Shown piece after piece: positions 19,853 through 28,522 of a stretch of 64,000 bases of DNA (positions within the stretch are counted from its first letter, which is position 1; every line of letters begins with the position of its first letter). Below the pieces are notes generated by a model. It was given only the letters and a program-made list of their open reading frames with translations. It searched no databases and was not told where the DNA came from. The translations under genes and the position numbers were made by a program. Origin of the DNA: Thermococcus profundus (GTDB taxonomy: Archaea; Methanobacteriota_B; Thermococci; Thermococcales; Thermococcaceae); assembly GCF_002214585.1 (NCBI RefSeq), contig NZ_CP014862.1, positions 1,612,001 to 1,676,000 on the forward strand, in the 5' to 3' direction.

Positions 19853-20039
19853 CACTGTGCACTCTTTTTGTGCCCTTAGCAAAGGTTTAACTTTAAGAGC
19901 AGGTTTTTAAGACGTTTGCTTCTTGTTCTGGCGTCCTTTGGACGCCTTGTGAAGAGCAAACGCTCCTAAAATAGCCTTTTAAGAGTAACTCCCTTGAAAA
20001 TCCGCGTTTTCAGAAAAATACGCTATTTCCGCCAGCTCT
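19853..20039. repeat. Repeat unit X, copy 2
   Basis: This is the partner of 18708-18893. Its palindrome is the perfect GGCGTCC-TTT-GGACGCC at 19930-19946. Flanking AAACGTC/GACGTTT-like and GAGCAAACGCTC blocks give further short palindromes around it. The unit ends 19 bases before the 3' end of tRNA-Asp, whereas copy 1 ends about 460 bases from a tRNA, so its position relative to the tRNA is not fixed. Confidence 0.6.
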
Positions 20040-20058
20040 TTCGTCAGAAAGGGCTGTA

Positions 20059-20136
20059 TGGCGCCCGGGCCGGGATTTGAACCCGGGTCACGGGAGTGAC
20101 AGTCCCGTATGATGGGCCGGGCTACACCACCCGGGC
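20059..20136 (-). tRNA. tRNA-Asp (anticodon GTC)
   Basis: This is a complete cloverleaf on the reverse strand with encoded CCA (20059-20061). The acceptor pair is GCCCGGG/CCCGGGC with discriminator G. The anticodon arm is CGGGA-CTGTCAC-TCCCG, giving anticodon GTC for Asp, and the T arm contains GGGTTCAAATCCC. It lies 7 bases after the 3' end of 5S rRNA on the same strand and has no TATA box of its own, so the two RNAs must come from one transcript. This is the usual Thermococcales arrangement. Confidence 0.97.
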
Positions 20137-20143
20137 GCGTGAT

Positions 20144-20270
20144 AGTGGCCGGCGGCGTCCCCGGTTTCCCGCCCCCTCCCGGAGGGCAGTACACCCGGGA
20201 TCGCTGGCGGGCTTAACTTCCGGGGTCGAAACGAGACCGGGTGTAACCCCGCCGCCCTGACCGCCGTACC
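20144..20270 (-). rRNA. 5S ribosomal RNA
   Basis: On the reverse strand the sequence begins near GGTACGGCGGTC, continues through ACACCCGGTCTCGTTTCGAC, CCCGGAAGTTAAGC and GGTGTACTGCCCTCC, and ends GACGCCGCCGGCCACT. These are the invariant loops B, C and E and helix I of archaeal 5S rRNA. The ends are set by helix I and may be off by a few bases. A TATA box GTTTATAAAG lies at 20292-20301, 26 bases before the proposed start. No 16S or 23S gene is nearby, as expected in Thermococcales where 5S is unlinked. tRNA-Asp follows directly. Confidence 0.95.
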
Positions 20271-20291
20271 GGTACTGACCTCCCGAGATGA

Positions 20292-20301
20292 CTTTATAAA
20301 C
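20292..20301 (-). promoter_or_regulatory. TATA box of the 5S rRNA-tRNA-Asp transcript
   Basis: The reverse strand reads GTTTATAAAG, a full-strength TATA box placed 26 bases before the 5S start. It lies only 20 bases beyond the stop codon of the DUF996 gene on the same strand. Confidence 0.85.
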
Positions 20302-20320
20302 TTTACGGTGGGGGAGGAGT

Positions 20321-20986
20321 TCACCAGACGAAGTCATCCACCGGGACATCTGGCTGAGGGGACTTCTTGGCGATCCTCTTGGGGAGGTTTGAGAAAGCTA
20401 TTATCTGGTAGATGTCCGATACGAGGAGCAGTATGACGCCGACCAGTATTATGATGGTCAGAACGCCCCACCACAGGAACTTTGCAGTCTCTTTAAACTC
20501 CTTGACCCCAGTTATCTCGTACATCGCTTCCCAAGCCTTCTTCTGGTAGTACGCCCCCAGTATTATTCCCGCTATCACGGCGATTCCACCGAGGACGATG
20601 GCGGCGATCGCAGATGCGGATGGGCCCTCGTCGTTCCCCTCAATGATATCAACGGTGGAACCCGGTTCAAACGTGAACTCGCTGGAAGTGTGCGATTCGG
20701 TACCGTTGACCATTACGACCGCTATTATGAGTATCACCGCTATTATTGCCGCCGCCAGCACTACGATAAAGCCTTTGAGGTAGTTCTTGAAGGGCCTCTC
20801 GTCCCCCATTTTGCTACCTATGCCGTGGAGCGCTATCAGAACCAGGACGAGACCCAGGAGCGCTATAATGCTCCCCACATAGGGAATGGCCCCCATAAGA
20901 CCCAGTATTGATCCTACCAATCCAAGGGTTCTCTCACTGCTTATGTCGATGGACTCCTCCGGTGATGAGACAGAGTACGGCTCCAT
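20321..20986 (-). CDS. DUF996 family membrane protein
   Basis: This is a 221-residue integral membrane protein with about five predicted helices: TLGLVGSILGLMGAIPYVGS, IIALLGLVLVLIALHGI, IVVLAAAIIAVILIIAVVMV, IAAIVLGGIAVIAGIILGAY and VLTIIILVGVILLLVSDIY. An extracellular-like acidic loop of about 35 residues follows the third helix. The opening S-x-E-R-T-L-G-L-x-G and GxYY after the fourth helix are typical of DUF996, an archaeal family of unknown function. It is transcribed leftward toward the 5S promoter and away from DUF63. Confidence 0.8.
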   Translation of the reverse strand: MEPYSVSSPEESIDISSERTLGLVGSILGLMGAIPYVGSIIALLGLVLVLIALHGIGSKMGDERPFKNYLKGFIVVLAAAIIAVILIIAVVMVNGTESHTSSEFTFEPGSTVDIIEGNDEGPSASAIAAIVLGGIAVIAGIILGAYYQKKAWEAMYEITGVKEFKETAKFLWWGVLTIIILVGVILLLVSDIYQIIAFSNLPKRIAKKSPQPDVPVDDFVW

Positions 20987-21156
20987 TGGATACCACCGTA
21001 GGAGATAAGAACTTCAACCTTAAAAGTATTGCTAAAACTGCCGTCAGTTTTGTGGTATCGGGAGGACTGACCAACTGAGTTCAGGAGGACATCAGAAAAA
21101 CCTCAAGCCGGCTCAAAGTTTATTAATCTGGGAGATTAATCTGGGCGGGTGATAAA

Positions 21157-21945
21157 ATGCTGGAGTCAGTATGGCACTTCCTCAACGAATACTTCATCGA
21201 ACCGATGTACACGAGGAGCGGCTACAACGCGATAAACACTTTCGTCTACGCCCTCCTCTTTGGACTTGGAGTCATATATTCATACAGGTATATAATCAAA
21301 CCCCTGAGGATCAAAGTTGATGAGAGGCTCTTCTGGGCGGTAACCCCAATGGTGGTCTTCGGGTCAACCGTAAGGGCGCTGGTCGATGGGGGAGTTCTGG
21401 AGCCCAACCCCTGGATTCTAACCCCCGGGATATTCTTCACGGCCTTCATCCTCATAGTCCCGGCCCTGATAGCAGACGCCAAGCTGAAGACCTACCCCAA
21501 GATCACGATAGCCTGGGGCACGGTACTGGCCCTCTGGGCGAACTACCTCCTCTTCGCCAACGCAAAGGACTGGAGGGCATACGAGCTGACGATGCTTCAC
21601 ACCCTTGCGTCTTGGGCCGTGGTTCTGGCATACTACAAGTGGAGGCCCTTCGACAAGCTCTACCTCTACGCGGTTCTCGCCCACATGTACGACATGGGCT
21701 CAACCGTCGTCGGAATACACTACTACGGCTACAGAGAGGTCCACTGGATCGAACACCACCTAGTCCAGTGGTTCGGCCCCTACTTCTACTATCCCTGGAT
21801 AACCGTGATCCTCATAGCGGTTTACTACGGCCTCAAATACCTCGTCCCAGACGAGGAGGAGAGACGCTTCTGGTACCTGGCGATCTACATACTCGGCCTC
21901 GGCCCCGCCGTGAGGGACCCTGCCCAAATGGTGCTCCAGCTCTGA
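21157..21945 (+). CDS. DUF63 family membrane protein
   Basis: The 262-residue protein has about seven membrane helices. It contains INTFVYALLFGLGVIYSYRYI, WAVTPMVVFGSTVRALVDGG, HMYDMGSTVVGIHYYGYREVHW and AVRDPAQMVLQL, all typical of the archaeal DUF63 family, whose function is unknown. Conserved His and Asp residues inside or next to helices suggest a possible enzyme or transporter, but nothing more can be said. The ATG follows GGTGATAAA. A tandem ATTAATCTGGG repeat sits at the promoter (21123-21146), next to the TATA-like AGTTTATTAAT. Confidence 0.82.
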   Translation: MLESVWHFLNEYFIEPMYTRSGYNAINTFVYALLFGLGVIYSYRYIIKPLRIKVDERLFWAVTPMVVFGSTVRALVDGGVLEPNPWILTPGIFFTAFILIVPALIADAKLKTYPKITIAWGTVLALWANYLLFANAKDWRAYELTMLHTLASWAVVLAYYKWRPFDKLYLYAVLAHMYDMGSTVVGIHYYGYREVHWIEHHLVQWFGPYFYYPWITVILIAVYYGLKYLVPDEEERRFWYLAIYILGLGPAVRDPAQMVLQL

Positions 21946-22080
21946 TTTTTTTCATTTTTATCCACCGTTTCTGGAGTTTTACAGGGCATTAAAGGAACGA
22001 CCGACTTGTAGGGGTTCAAAAGACCTGCAGGACACAGTTAAAGTTATAACCCCCTTTTCCATAAATGCGCTGGTGATACC

Positions 22081-23169
22081 ATGAGGAAGGCTGCAATAAT
22101 ATTGGCGGCTGTTGTCCTGTTGTCTGTTTTTGGTGTTTTTGCGGCACCTGGAGTCAGCGCGGCTGAGAATTCAGAGAAGGTCGTTATAGCAGTTGACCTC
22201 GCCCACGGAGAGAACCCGAAGGGCCTGAATGACGTGACCTACAAGAACCAGACCCTAACAGAGGGAATGCTCAAGACCCTGACGGACTACACGTTCGTCT
22301 ACTTCGGCGACGCCAAGTACGAAGACGAGCTCGGCATTAAGAAGATCGGCGACAAGATAACCTACGACGCCCTCGCAAACAACAACGTCAAGATACTCAT
22401 CATAGGCCAGCCATCAAGCCCGCTCTACCCGGAGGAGGCCGAGGCCGTCAAGAAGTGGCTTGAGGAGGGTGGCCACATCCTTTGGATAGCCGGTGACTCC
22501 GACTATGGAAACGGTGCGAAGACCCAGCAGTTCGTTAACAGCTTCCTCGACCAGCTCGGACTCACCAACCTCAGGCTCGACCTTGCCTCAGTTGAGGACG
22601 CCATGAGCAACGCTGGAGGCAAGCCCTACCGTGTTGTGGCTTATGCCGACCCGGATAAGGACACTCCGAAGAGGGACACTCTCGTTCAGGGCTTCGAGCA
22701 CGGCGGTGCCGTTCTCGTCCACGGCCCGGGCGTTGTCGCATGGATCGACAACCCAGACGGAAGCGGCGACTGGCACGCTCTCAGCGGTGACTCAAAGCCG
22801 AAGAAGGCCTACATCCTCATCCACAGCAACAGCAGCTCGGACATAGTTGAGAACAACGACCCGGCCGCGAACGCTTACACCGCTGGTGACAAGGGTGAGT
22901 TCCCGATCGCCGCCGCTCAGATCATCGAGCTTAAGGACAAGGACCCGAGCGTTGTTATTGTCAGCGGTGAGACCCCAATAGGCGGCTACGAGCCAATGTG
23001 GAGCAGTGTTTATTACAAGAAGCCGCTCGACGGCCCCAAGGTTGTATCAAACATCTTCAAGTGGAGCACCGAAGTTGCCAAGAAGAGCAGCTCCGGATCA
23101 GGCATCTGCGGTCCAGCGGCCATCATAGGCCTGGCGGTAGTACCGCTCCTCCTCAGGAGAAGGAAGTGA
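22081..23169 (+). CDS. Exported CGP-CTERM protein, DUF4350-like
   Basis: The 362-residue protein has a signal peptide (residues 1-27, cleaved near VSA-AE). A Rossmann-like domain follows with VVIAVDLAHGEN, ILIIGQPSSPLYPEEAEAVKKW and EGGHILWIAGDSDYG, which resembles the DUF4350/GATase-like domain used for binding rather than catalysis. The C-terminus has a Ser-rich linker, GICGPAAI, a short hydrophobic run and LLRRRK: the CGP-CTERM signal of Thermococcales, thought to mediate processing and lipid anchoring outside the cell. It lies 73 bases before the ABC transporter genes and is probably functionally tied to them. Confidence 0.82.
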   Translation: MRKAAIILAAVVLLSVFGVFAAPGVSAAENSEKVVIAVDLAHGENPKGLNDVTYKNQTLTEGMLKTLTDYTFVYFGDAKYEDELGIKKIGDKITYDALANNNVKILIIGQPSSPLYPEEAEAVKKWLEEGGHILWIAGDSDYGNGAKTQQFVNSFLDQLGLTNLRLDLASVEDAMSNAGGKPYRVVAYADPDKDTPKRDTLVQGFEHGGAVLVHGPGVVAWIDNPDGSGDWHALSGDSKPKKAYILIHSNSSSDIVENNDPAANAYTAGDKGEFPIAAAQIIELKDKDPSVVIVSGETPIGGYEPMWSSVYYKKPLDGPKVVSNIFKWSTEVAKKSSSGSGICGPAAIIGLAVVPLLLRRRK

Positions 23170-23242
23170 ACCTTCTTTACTTCTTTTTTATCCACCGACA
23201 GCCTTTTATTTGGTCCGTTAAAATTCCAAGGGGGATGGTACC

Positions 23243-24691
23243 ATGAAACGCTCTATTGGCGCCCTGTTGATAATCCTCCTAGGTTTAAGCGTAGTTGCCA
23301 GCGGGTGCATAAGCGGAGGCGGAAGCTCAGGAAGTTCTGGAGGCGGGATAACCCTCACAATAGTGACCAGACACGACGCAACTATACAGTACAAGGTCAA
23401 GCAACTCTTCCTCAAGAGCGATATAGCGAAGCAGTACAACATTAAAGACCTCAAGTTCATAGGCGTTCCGGAATCCCTCTGGCCGAACTTCGTAAAGAAA
23501 GGCGCCGATGTCGGCTGGGGTGGGGGTCCGACCCTCTTCGACGACATGTACAGGATGGGCTACCTCTCACCGATAACCGACCAGAGGATACTCGACCTCA
23601 TCGGCAAGCAGATCCCCGAGGATCTCGCAGGGATGCCTATGGTAAGAAAGAACGGAAGCCAGGTCTACTGGGTAGCGGCGGCGCTCTCGTCCTTTGGTTT
23701 CACCGTGAACAAGCAGGTTCTTCAGAAGCAGGGTCTCCCGTTCCCGGAGAAGTGGGAGGACATAGCCTCACCCGACTGGGCCAGGGATCCGCAGATGTAC
23801 GGTATAGCGGACCCGACCAGGAGCACCTCCAACACGAGGATATACCAGATCATCCTCCAGGCCTTCGGATGGGATGAAGGATGGAGGATGATGACGCTCA
23901 TCGCGGCGAACTCCAAGATCTACGAAGCCAGCGACGCCGTCAGGGACTCCGTAATCAACGGAGAGATAGCGGCCGGAAACACCATCGACTTCTACGGCTA
24001 CACGGCCATGAAGCAGAACCCCAACTGCGTCTACGTCATCCCGGCTGGAGAGAGCATCATAAACGGCGACCCGATAGCCCTCCTCAAGAACGCCAAGCAC
24101 CCTGAGGCGGCGCAGGCGTTTATCTACTGGGTCCTAACCGAAGGACAGGCCGTCTGGATGAGCCCAGACATCAACAGGCTTCCAATCAACGCCGAGGTCT
24201 TCAACAGGACCATCACCAACGACGAGGCCAGCGTTCTCTTCAATGGCCAGCACGCTGGAGAGACCTACGCCCAGGCCGCTCCCGCCCTCTACAAGGCTTA
24301 CCAGCTCTCAATATCAAGCAAGGGCATACCGTTTGACGACGCCAGAGCCCTCAAGACTGTCAACTCACTCCAGTACTACTTCAAGGCGACCCTCGTCGAC
24401 GATAGTGGTCCTCTCCACCAGGCCTGGATGGCGATAGTCAAGGCTTACAGGGACGGGAAGATCACGGAGGAGCAGTTCAACCAGCTCAAGGACGAGCTCA
24501 CCGCCCCGATAGAGTTCAAGGATCCAGAAACCGGGCAGACGGTCACCTTCACCGAGGAGTACGCGGCTAAGATCAACGACAAGATCGCCAACGATGCCGG
24601 CTTCCAGAGCCAGATAATGGACGAATGGCGCAGTGCCGCTCAGGAGAAGTACAACAAAGTGCTCGATGATCTCCACAAGATAACCGGTTGA
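23243..24691 (+). CDS. ABC transporter substrate-binding lipoprotein
   Basis: The 482-residue protein has a lipoprotein signal: KR, a hydrophobic stretch, then VVASGC with the lipidated Cys22, followed by a Gly/Ser-rich linker. The mature part is a type II periplasmic-binding fold related to iron(III)/phosphonate/polyamine binders, with LTIVTRHDATIQYKVKQLF, SSFGFTVNKQVLQKQGLPFP, GEIAAGNTIDFYGYTAM and KHPEAAQAFIYWVLTEGQ. The substrate is not evident. The permease and ATPase follow. A 200-base gap with a hairpin (GGGTAT...ATACCC, 24798-24819) separates it from the permease and may favour higher expression of the binding protein. Confidence 0.9.
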   Translation: MKRSIGALLIILLGLSVVASGCISGGGSSGSSGGGITLTIVTRHDATIQYKVKQLFLKSDIAKQYNIKDLKFIGVPESLWPNFVKKGADVGWGGGPTLFDDMYRMGYLSPITDQRILDLIGKQIPEDLAGMPMVRKNGSQVYWVAAALSSFGFTVNKQVLQKQGLPFPEKWEDIASPDWARDPQMYGIADPTRSTSNTRIYQIILQAFGWDEGWRMMTLIAANSKIYEASDAVRDSVINGEIAAGNTIDFYGYTAMKQNPNCVYVIPAGESIINGDPIALLKNAKHPEAAQAFIYWVLTEGQAVWMSPDINRLPINAEVFNRTITNDEASVLFNGQHAGETYAQAAPALYKAYQLSISSKGIPFDDARALKTVNSLQYYFKATLVDDSGPLHQAWMAIVKAYRDGKITEEQFNQLKDELTAPIEFKDPETGQTVTFTEEYAAKINDKIANDAGFQSQIMDEWRSAAQEKYNKVLDDLHKITG

Positions 24692-24796
24692 TCTCCCTTT
24701 CCCTTTTCATTTCAGGGACTATTTTGGAGCTCATTTTTGTCCATTCAACTGAACTAAATTGACATGAATTTGACTAAGCGCGGCCCCTTGGCCGAT

Positions 24797-24820
24797 GGGT
24801 ATTTTAGAGCCCATACCCAG
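24797..24820 (+). terminator. Hairpin between binding-protein and permease genes
   Basis: GGGTAT and ATACCC (24798-24819) enclose a short loop TTTAGAGCCC, downstream of GCGGCCCCTTGGCCG, which is itself a short palindrome. TATA-like ACATTTAAAACATGC follows at about 24822-24836, giving the permease its own promoter. The arrangement would allow partial termination after the binding-protein gene and separate initiation. Confidence 0.35.
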
Positions 24821-24891
24821 AAACATTTAAAACATGCTTATAGACCCCGATTTTGTTGGAGAACATGGCGTCAGAATGAGGTGATCGTCCG

Positions 24892-26739
24892 ATGAAAGTC
24901 AACAAATGGAGCGAGAGACTGTTTGGAACCCCCCTGCCCGATGGTGTTGTCATAACGTCGTTTCTCTTCCCACTGCTGTACATCGTGGGATTCCTCATAA
25001 TCCCGGTCTTTGTAATGCTAGCGACGGCGTTCGAGTACAACGGTCATATCTCCGCCCACTGGTTCACAAGCATCTTTAGTTCAGCATACTACTTCAACCC
25101 CCTCCATCCCGACGGATACCTTGTAAAGACGATAACCTACGGCGGAAGGGAAGTATACTACCTCTACGGCTGGGACTTCGGTGTCGTCATCAACTCAGTG
25201 CTGGTTTCCATAGCCGTTATGATTCTGACCACGATCCTCGGAACTGTCTTCGCGTTCATCATGGCCCGCTACGACTTCCCTGGCAAGAACATCATGAGGA
25301 TACTGCTCTTCATTCCCCTCCTCGTCACGCCCTTCGTTAACGTCGTTGTCGTTAAGAAGATGTTCCTCCCCGATGGGATCATAAACTGGATACTCCACGA
25401 GCACCTCCACCTCCTCCCGAAGCCCATCTGGATCGATGGTCTCATCGGTGTCATCGTTGCCCAGACGATAACCTACTATCCAATCGTCTACCTCAACGCC
25501 TACGCGAGCTTTATCAACATCGATCCCTCCCTCGAGGAGCAGGCGGAGAACCTCGGGAGCAAGGGCGTCCACCTCTTCAGGACTGTCACCTTCCCGCTCG
25601 CCCTCCCCGGAATAATGAGCGGCGCGATACTCGTTGGAATATTCAGCCTCGAAGACCTCGCGGCTCCGATAGTCTTTCAGGGAAGCCCAATAGCCAAGAA
25701 GCTCATGTCCTACCAGATCTACAGCTCGTTTGTTTCAGGATTCGCCGTGGGCAACCCGCAGATGGCAGCTCTGGCCCTAGTCATGCTGACGCTGGCCATA
25801 ATAATGTTCCTCGCCGTCAGGTGGTACGTTGGCCTAAGGCAGTACGCCATGCTCAGCAAGGGCGGAAGGTGGAACCCAAGGGTGGCGAAGCCCAAGTGGT
25901 GGCAGGCGCTCCTCATAGCCTTCGTTGCCGTTCCAGTGCTCCTCATAACGGTGTTCCCCCAGATAGGTGTCCTCCTACTGGCGTTCTCCAAGAGCTGGTA
26001 CGGAACCTGGCCAACAGGGTTCACACTCGACAACATGAAGGCAATAATCACACAGCCGGACATAGAGAGGGTCATCATAAACAGCCTCACGTATTCGACC
26101 GTTGCTGTCCTCATCATAATCCTCCTCTCCCTAACCTCAGCCTACGCATCCAACAGGTTCAAGAAGGCCAAGCTTGCCCCGGTTATTGACAGCCTTGCCA
26201 CCATACCCATAGCGGTTCCTGGTATCGTCATAGCCATGAGCTATTTCTTCTTCTTCTCGACGGTGCCGCCGTTCAAGGGAAGCACACTCGACCCAACCAA
26301 CCTGCTGGAGTTCTTCCCGGGAGCGGCGCTGATACTGGCATACTCGATCAGGCGTCTGCCCTTCGCGGCGCGTTCGATCTCAGCGGGACTTCAGCAGGTC
26401 CACGTCTCCCTTGAGGAGGCCTCCATGAACCTCGGCGCCGGAAGGTGGAAGGCCCTCACGAGCGTCATAATCCCAATGATATATCTCAACCTCTTCGGCG
26501 GCGCAATGCTGAGCTTCGTCTACTGTATGAGCGAGACCAGCGTCGGCATCACCCTCGGTTCGATAAACTCGACCTGGTACCCGATAACGGCGAAGATGAA
26601 GGAGCTCATCATAGGCGCCGTTGGAAGCGCGAACCTTGCCGCCGCCCTCGGTGTCTTCCTGATGGCCGTCCAGATAACGGCCATAGTCGTAGCCAACCTG
26701 ATAACCAAGCAGAGGTACTCCTTCATAGGTCTCACCTGA
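24892..26739 (+). CDS. ABC transporter permease, fused double-domain (FbpB-like)
   Basis: The 615-residue membrane protein has two binding-protein-dependent permease domains fused in tandem. Each contains an EAA loop for docking the ATPase: LEEQAENLGSKGVHLFRTV with PLALPGIMSG (about residues 205-240) and LEEASMNLGAGRWKALTSV with IPMIYLNLFGG (about 505-535). There are roughly twelve membrane helices. Fused FbpB-type permeases serve iron(III), phosphonate, sulfate-like and polyamine-like importers. The ATG follows GAGGTGATCGTCCG. The ATPase gene starts 10 bases after its stop. It forms one importer with the lipoprotein at 23243. Confidence 0.92.
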   Translation: MKVNKWSERLFGTPLPDGVVITSFLFPLLYIVGFLIIPVFVMLATAFEYNGHISAHWFTSIFSSAYYFNPLHPDGYLVKTITYGGREVYYLYGWDFGVVINSVLVSIAVMILTTILGTVFAFIMARYDFPGKNIMRILLFIPLLVTPFVNVVVVKKMFLPDGIINWILHEHLHLLPKPIWIDGLIGVIVAQTITYYPIVYLNAYASFINIDPSLEEQAENLGSKGVHLFRTVTFPLALPGIMSGAILVGIFSLEDLAAPIVFQGSPIAKKLMSYQIYSSFVSGFAVGNPQMAALALVMLTLAIIMFLAVRWYVGLRQYAMLSKGGRWNPRVAKPKWWQALLIAFVAVPVLLITVFPQIGVLLLAFSKSWYGTWPTGFTLDNMKAIITQPDIERVIINSLTYSTVAVLIIILLSLTSAYASNRFKKAKLAPVIDSLATIPIAVPGIVIAMSYFFFFSTVPPFKGSTLDPTNLLEFFPGAALILAYSIRRLPFAARSISAGLQQVHVSLEEASMNLGAGRWKALTSVIIPMIYLNLFGGAMLSFVYCMSETSVGITLGSINSTWYPITAKMKELIIGAVGSANLAAALGVFLMAVQITAIVVANLITKQRYSFIGLT

Positions 26740-26749
26740 GGTGATGATA

Positions 26750-27811
26750 ATGGTCGATGTCAAGCTTGAAAACGTAGTTAAGGAGTTCGATGGCGTTCAG
26801 GCCGTTAAGGGGATAAACCTCCACATAAAGCACGGCGAGCTGTTCACCCTCCTCGGGCCGAGCGGCTGTGGAAAGACCACGACGCTTAGAATGATAGCTG
26901 GCCTGGACTACCCCACGAGCGGAAAGATCTACTTCGACGACCAGGAGGTAACCTATCTCCCCTCCTACGAGCGCGGCGCCGTTCTCGTTTTCCAGAACTA
27001 CGCCCTCTGGCCCCACATGACGGTCTTTGACAACGTCGCCTACGGCCTAAAGCTCAAAAAGCTCCCCAAGGAGGAGATAAGGAAGAAGGTAGAGTGGGCC
27101 CTCGAACTGGTCAAGCTCAAGGGCTTCGAAGACCGCTATCCCACACAGCTCTCAGGTGGGCAGCAGCAGCGTGTCGCGATAGCGAGGGCTTTGGTGGTAG
27201 AGCCGAAGGTTCTCCTCCTCGATGAGCCCCTAAGCAACCTCGACGCAAAGCTGAGACTTGAGATGCGTTCCGAGATAAGGAGGATTCAGCGCGAGCTGGG
27301 AATAACCGTCATCTACGTTACCCACGATCAGGAGGAGGCCATGGCAATAAGCGACAGGATAGCTGTCATGAACGTCGGAACCGTCGAGCAGGTGGGAACG
27401 CCGAGGGACATCTACGAGAGGCCAAAGAGCGAGTTCGTTGCCAGCTTCATGGGTAAGACCAACGTCATCCGCGCAAAAGTCGTAGAGAGGGATGGGAACA
27501 AGGTAACAGCCGAATTCGAAGGGCTCCGCCTCGATGGCCTCCACTACGAGGGCGATAAAGATGACGTCGTGCTCGTCATAAGGCCCGAGAGGATAAAGCT
27601 CCACCCCGTTGAGAACGCCGTTTCCATCGAGGGCACCGTTGACCTCGTTGAGTACTACGGCTTCTTCACCGAGGTCGTGGGACTCTTTGGGGATACCAGG
27701 ATAATCGCGAGGACGATAAGCGACAGGGAAGTCCAGGGGCTCCGCCCGACCCAGCCGGTCACGTTCTACATCGACCGCGAGGACATAATAGTCCTGCCCA
27801 AGCAACTCTGA
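26750..27811 (+). CDS. ABC transporter ATP-binding protein (FbpC/PotA-like)
   Basis: The 353-residue protein has Walker A GPSGCGKTTTLRMIAG (about 35-50), Q-loop VFQNYALWPHMTV, signature LSGGQQQRVAIARAL, Walker B KVLLLDEPLSNLDAKLR and switch His VTHDQEEAMAI. A TOBE domain follows from about residue 285 (VVLVIRPERIKL). This is the MalK/PotA/FbpC subgroup with a regulatory TOBE domain. The start MVDVKLENVV is chosen because GAGGTGAT precedes it; a GTG at 26741 overlaps that site. It completes the importer with the permease and binding protein. Confidence 0.93.
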   Translation: MVDVKLENVVKEFDGVQAVKGINLHIKHGELFTLLGPSGCGKTTTLRMIAGLDYPTSGKIYFDDQEVTYLPSYERGAVLVFQNYALWPHMTVFDNVAYGLKLKKLPKEEIRKKVEWALELVKLKGFEDRYPTQLSGGQQQRVAIARALVVEPKVLLLDEPLSNLDAKLRLEMRSEIRRIQRELGITVIYVTHDQEEAMAISDRIAVMNVGTVEQVGTPRDIYERPKSEFVASFMGKTNVIRAKVVERDGNKVTAEFEGLRLDGLHYEGDKDDVVLVIRPERIKLHPVENAVSIEGTVDLVEYYGFFTEVVGLFGDTRIIARTISDREVQGLRPTQPVTFYIDREDIIVLPKQL

Positions 27812-27847
27812 ACTTTGCCCCTTCTATTTTTGATTTGGGTGGTTCCA

Positions 27848-28411
27848 ATGCTGGAATTGCTTAAGGAGGGCCAGGTTTACGAGCTTCTGCTGGTCTCAAA
27901 GTCCAATGTCACCCCCGTTGGAGTCGTGAGGAAGGGGGAAACACTTCACTTCAAGCTCTTCCCAGGTAAGAGTTTCAAAGACCTCCTCGAAAACAACAGA
28001 ACAGCCATCCAAATTACTTGGGACGCCGAACTTCTTGTGAGAACTGCCCTCAACCTCAGCGTCAGCATCTCCTTTGAATCCAGCGGAGGGCATCGGTGGA
28101 TATCCAGTCTTCCAGGCTGGCTTGGAAAAGTCGAGTGCAGAAGAGAGGTCTGGAAGGATGAGATAGGGACTGCAGAAGTCCTCAGATGCGAGTTCTTCCC
28201 AGAAAGGAGGCTTCCTGGGGAATTAACACGGGTGCCCTTCAGCAGGGCGGACTGCGTTCTCGTGGAGATGGCAGTTCTATTCACGAGGTACATAGTTAGA
28301 CCTTCACCCGAGCAGAGGAATAAAATCCTCGACCTGTACAGCCTATACCGGCACCTAGGCGGAACCTCCGACACCGCAGAATACATTGTCGGACACCTTA
28401 AAGGAGCTTGA
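27848..28411 (+). CDS. DUF447 family protein (flavin-reductase-like barrel)
   Basis: This 187-residue soluble archaeal protein starts MLELLKEGQVYELLLVSKSN, with TPVGVVRKGETLHFKLFPGKSF, then RADCVLVEMAVLFTRYIV. DUF447 proteins have an FMN-binding split-barrel fold like flavin reductases; their reaction is unknown. The ATG is preceded by GGTGG. Only 36 bases separate it from the ATPase gene, so it is likely on the transporter transcript. It contains several cysteines (around residues 93, 118 and 137), which is unusual for its neighbours. Confidence 0.75.
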   Translation: MLELLKEGQVYELLLVSKSNVTPVGVVRKGETLHFKLFPGKSFKDLLENNRTAIQITWDAELLVRTALNLSVSISFESSGGHRWISSLPGWLGKVECRREVWKDEIGTAEVLRCEFFPERRLPGELTRVPFSRADCVLVEMAVLFTRYIVRPSPEQRNKILDLYSLYRHLGGTSDTAEYIVGHLKGA

Positions 28412-28522
28412 ATTGCGAGGGGCCAAAAAAGGAAGGCAGCATTTTATCTCCTTCCGGTTCGAAAATAGCATGCAGAGGAAACGTTTTAAGCCCCGCCGGT
28501 TTCCTTATTACCTGGTGATACC

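Larger units (their letters stand above)
19500..20058. repeat. Palindrome-rich non-coding repeat region, copy 2
   Basis: The gap between tRNA-Arg and tRNA-Asp carries no gene. It holds unit Y (19619-19778) followed by unit X (19853-20039), the reverse order of copy 1 but with each unit in the same orientation. An 8-bp hairpin AACTTTGC-AT-TGCAAAGTT lies between them (19795-19812), followed by CGATCAAA, echoing the hairpin-plus-GATCAAA arrangement after asnS. A weak inverted match GGTTTGTGGCTCC at about 19520 faces GGAACCACGAGC at 19755. Confidence 0.5.

Noticed and set aside
20088-20349. Short open frames across the 5S rRNA and tRNA-Asp
   Set aside because: The DNA is accounted for by the two structural RNAs.
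21030-21095. Possible C/D-box RNA on the reverse strand (CTGATGT ... CTGA)
   Set aside because: The C box is off consensus, C' is missing and box spacing is wrong.
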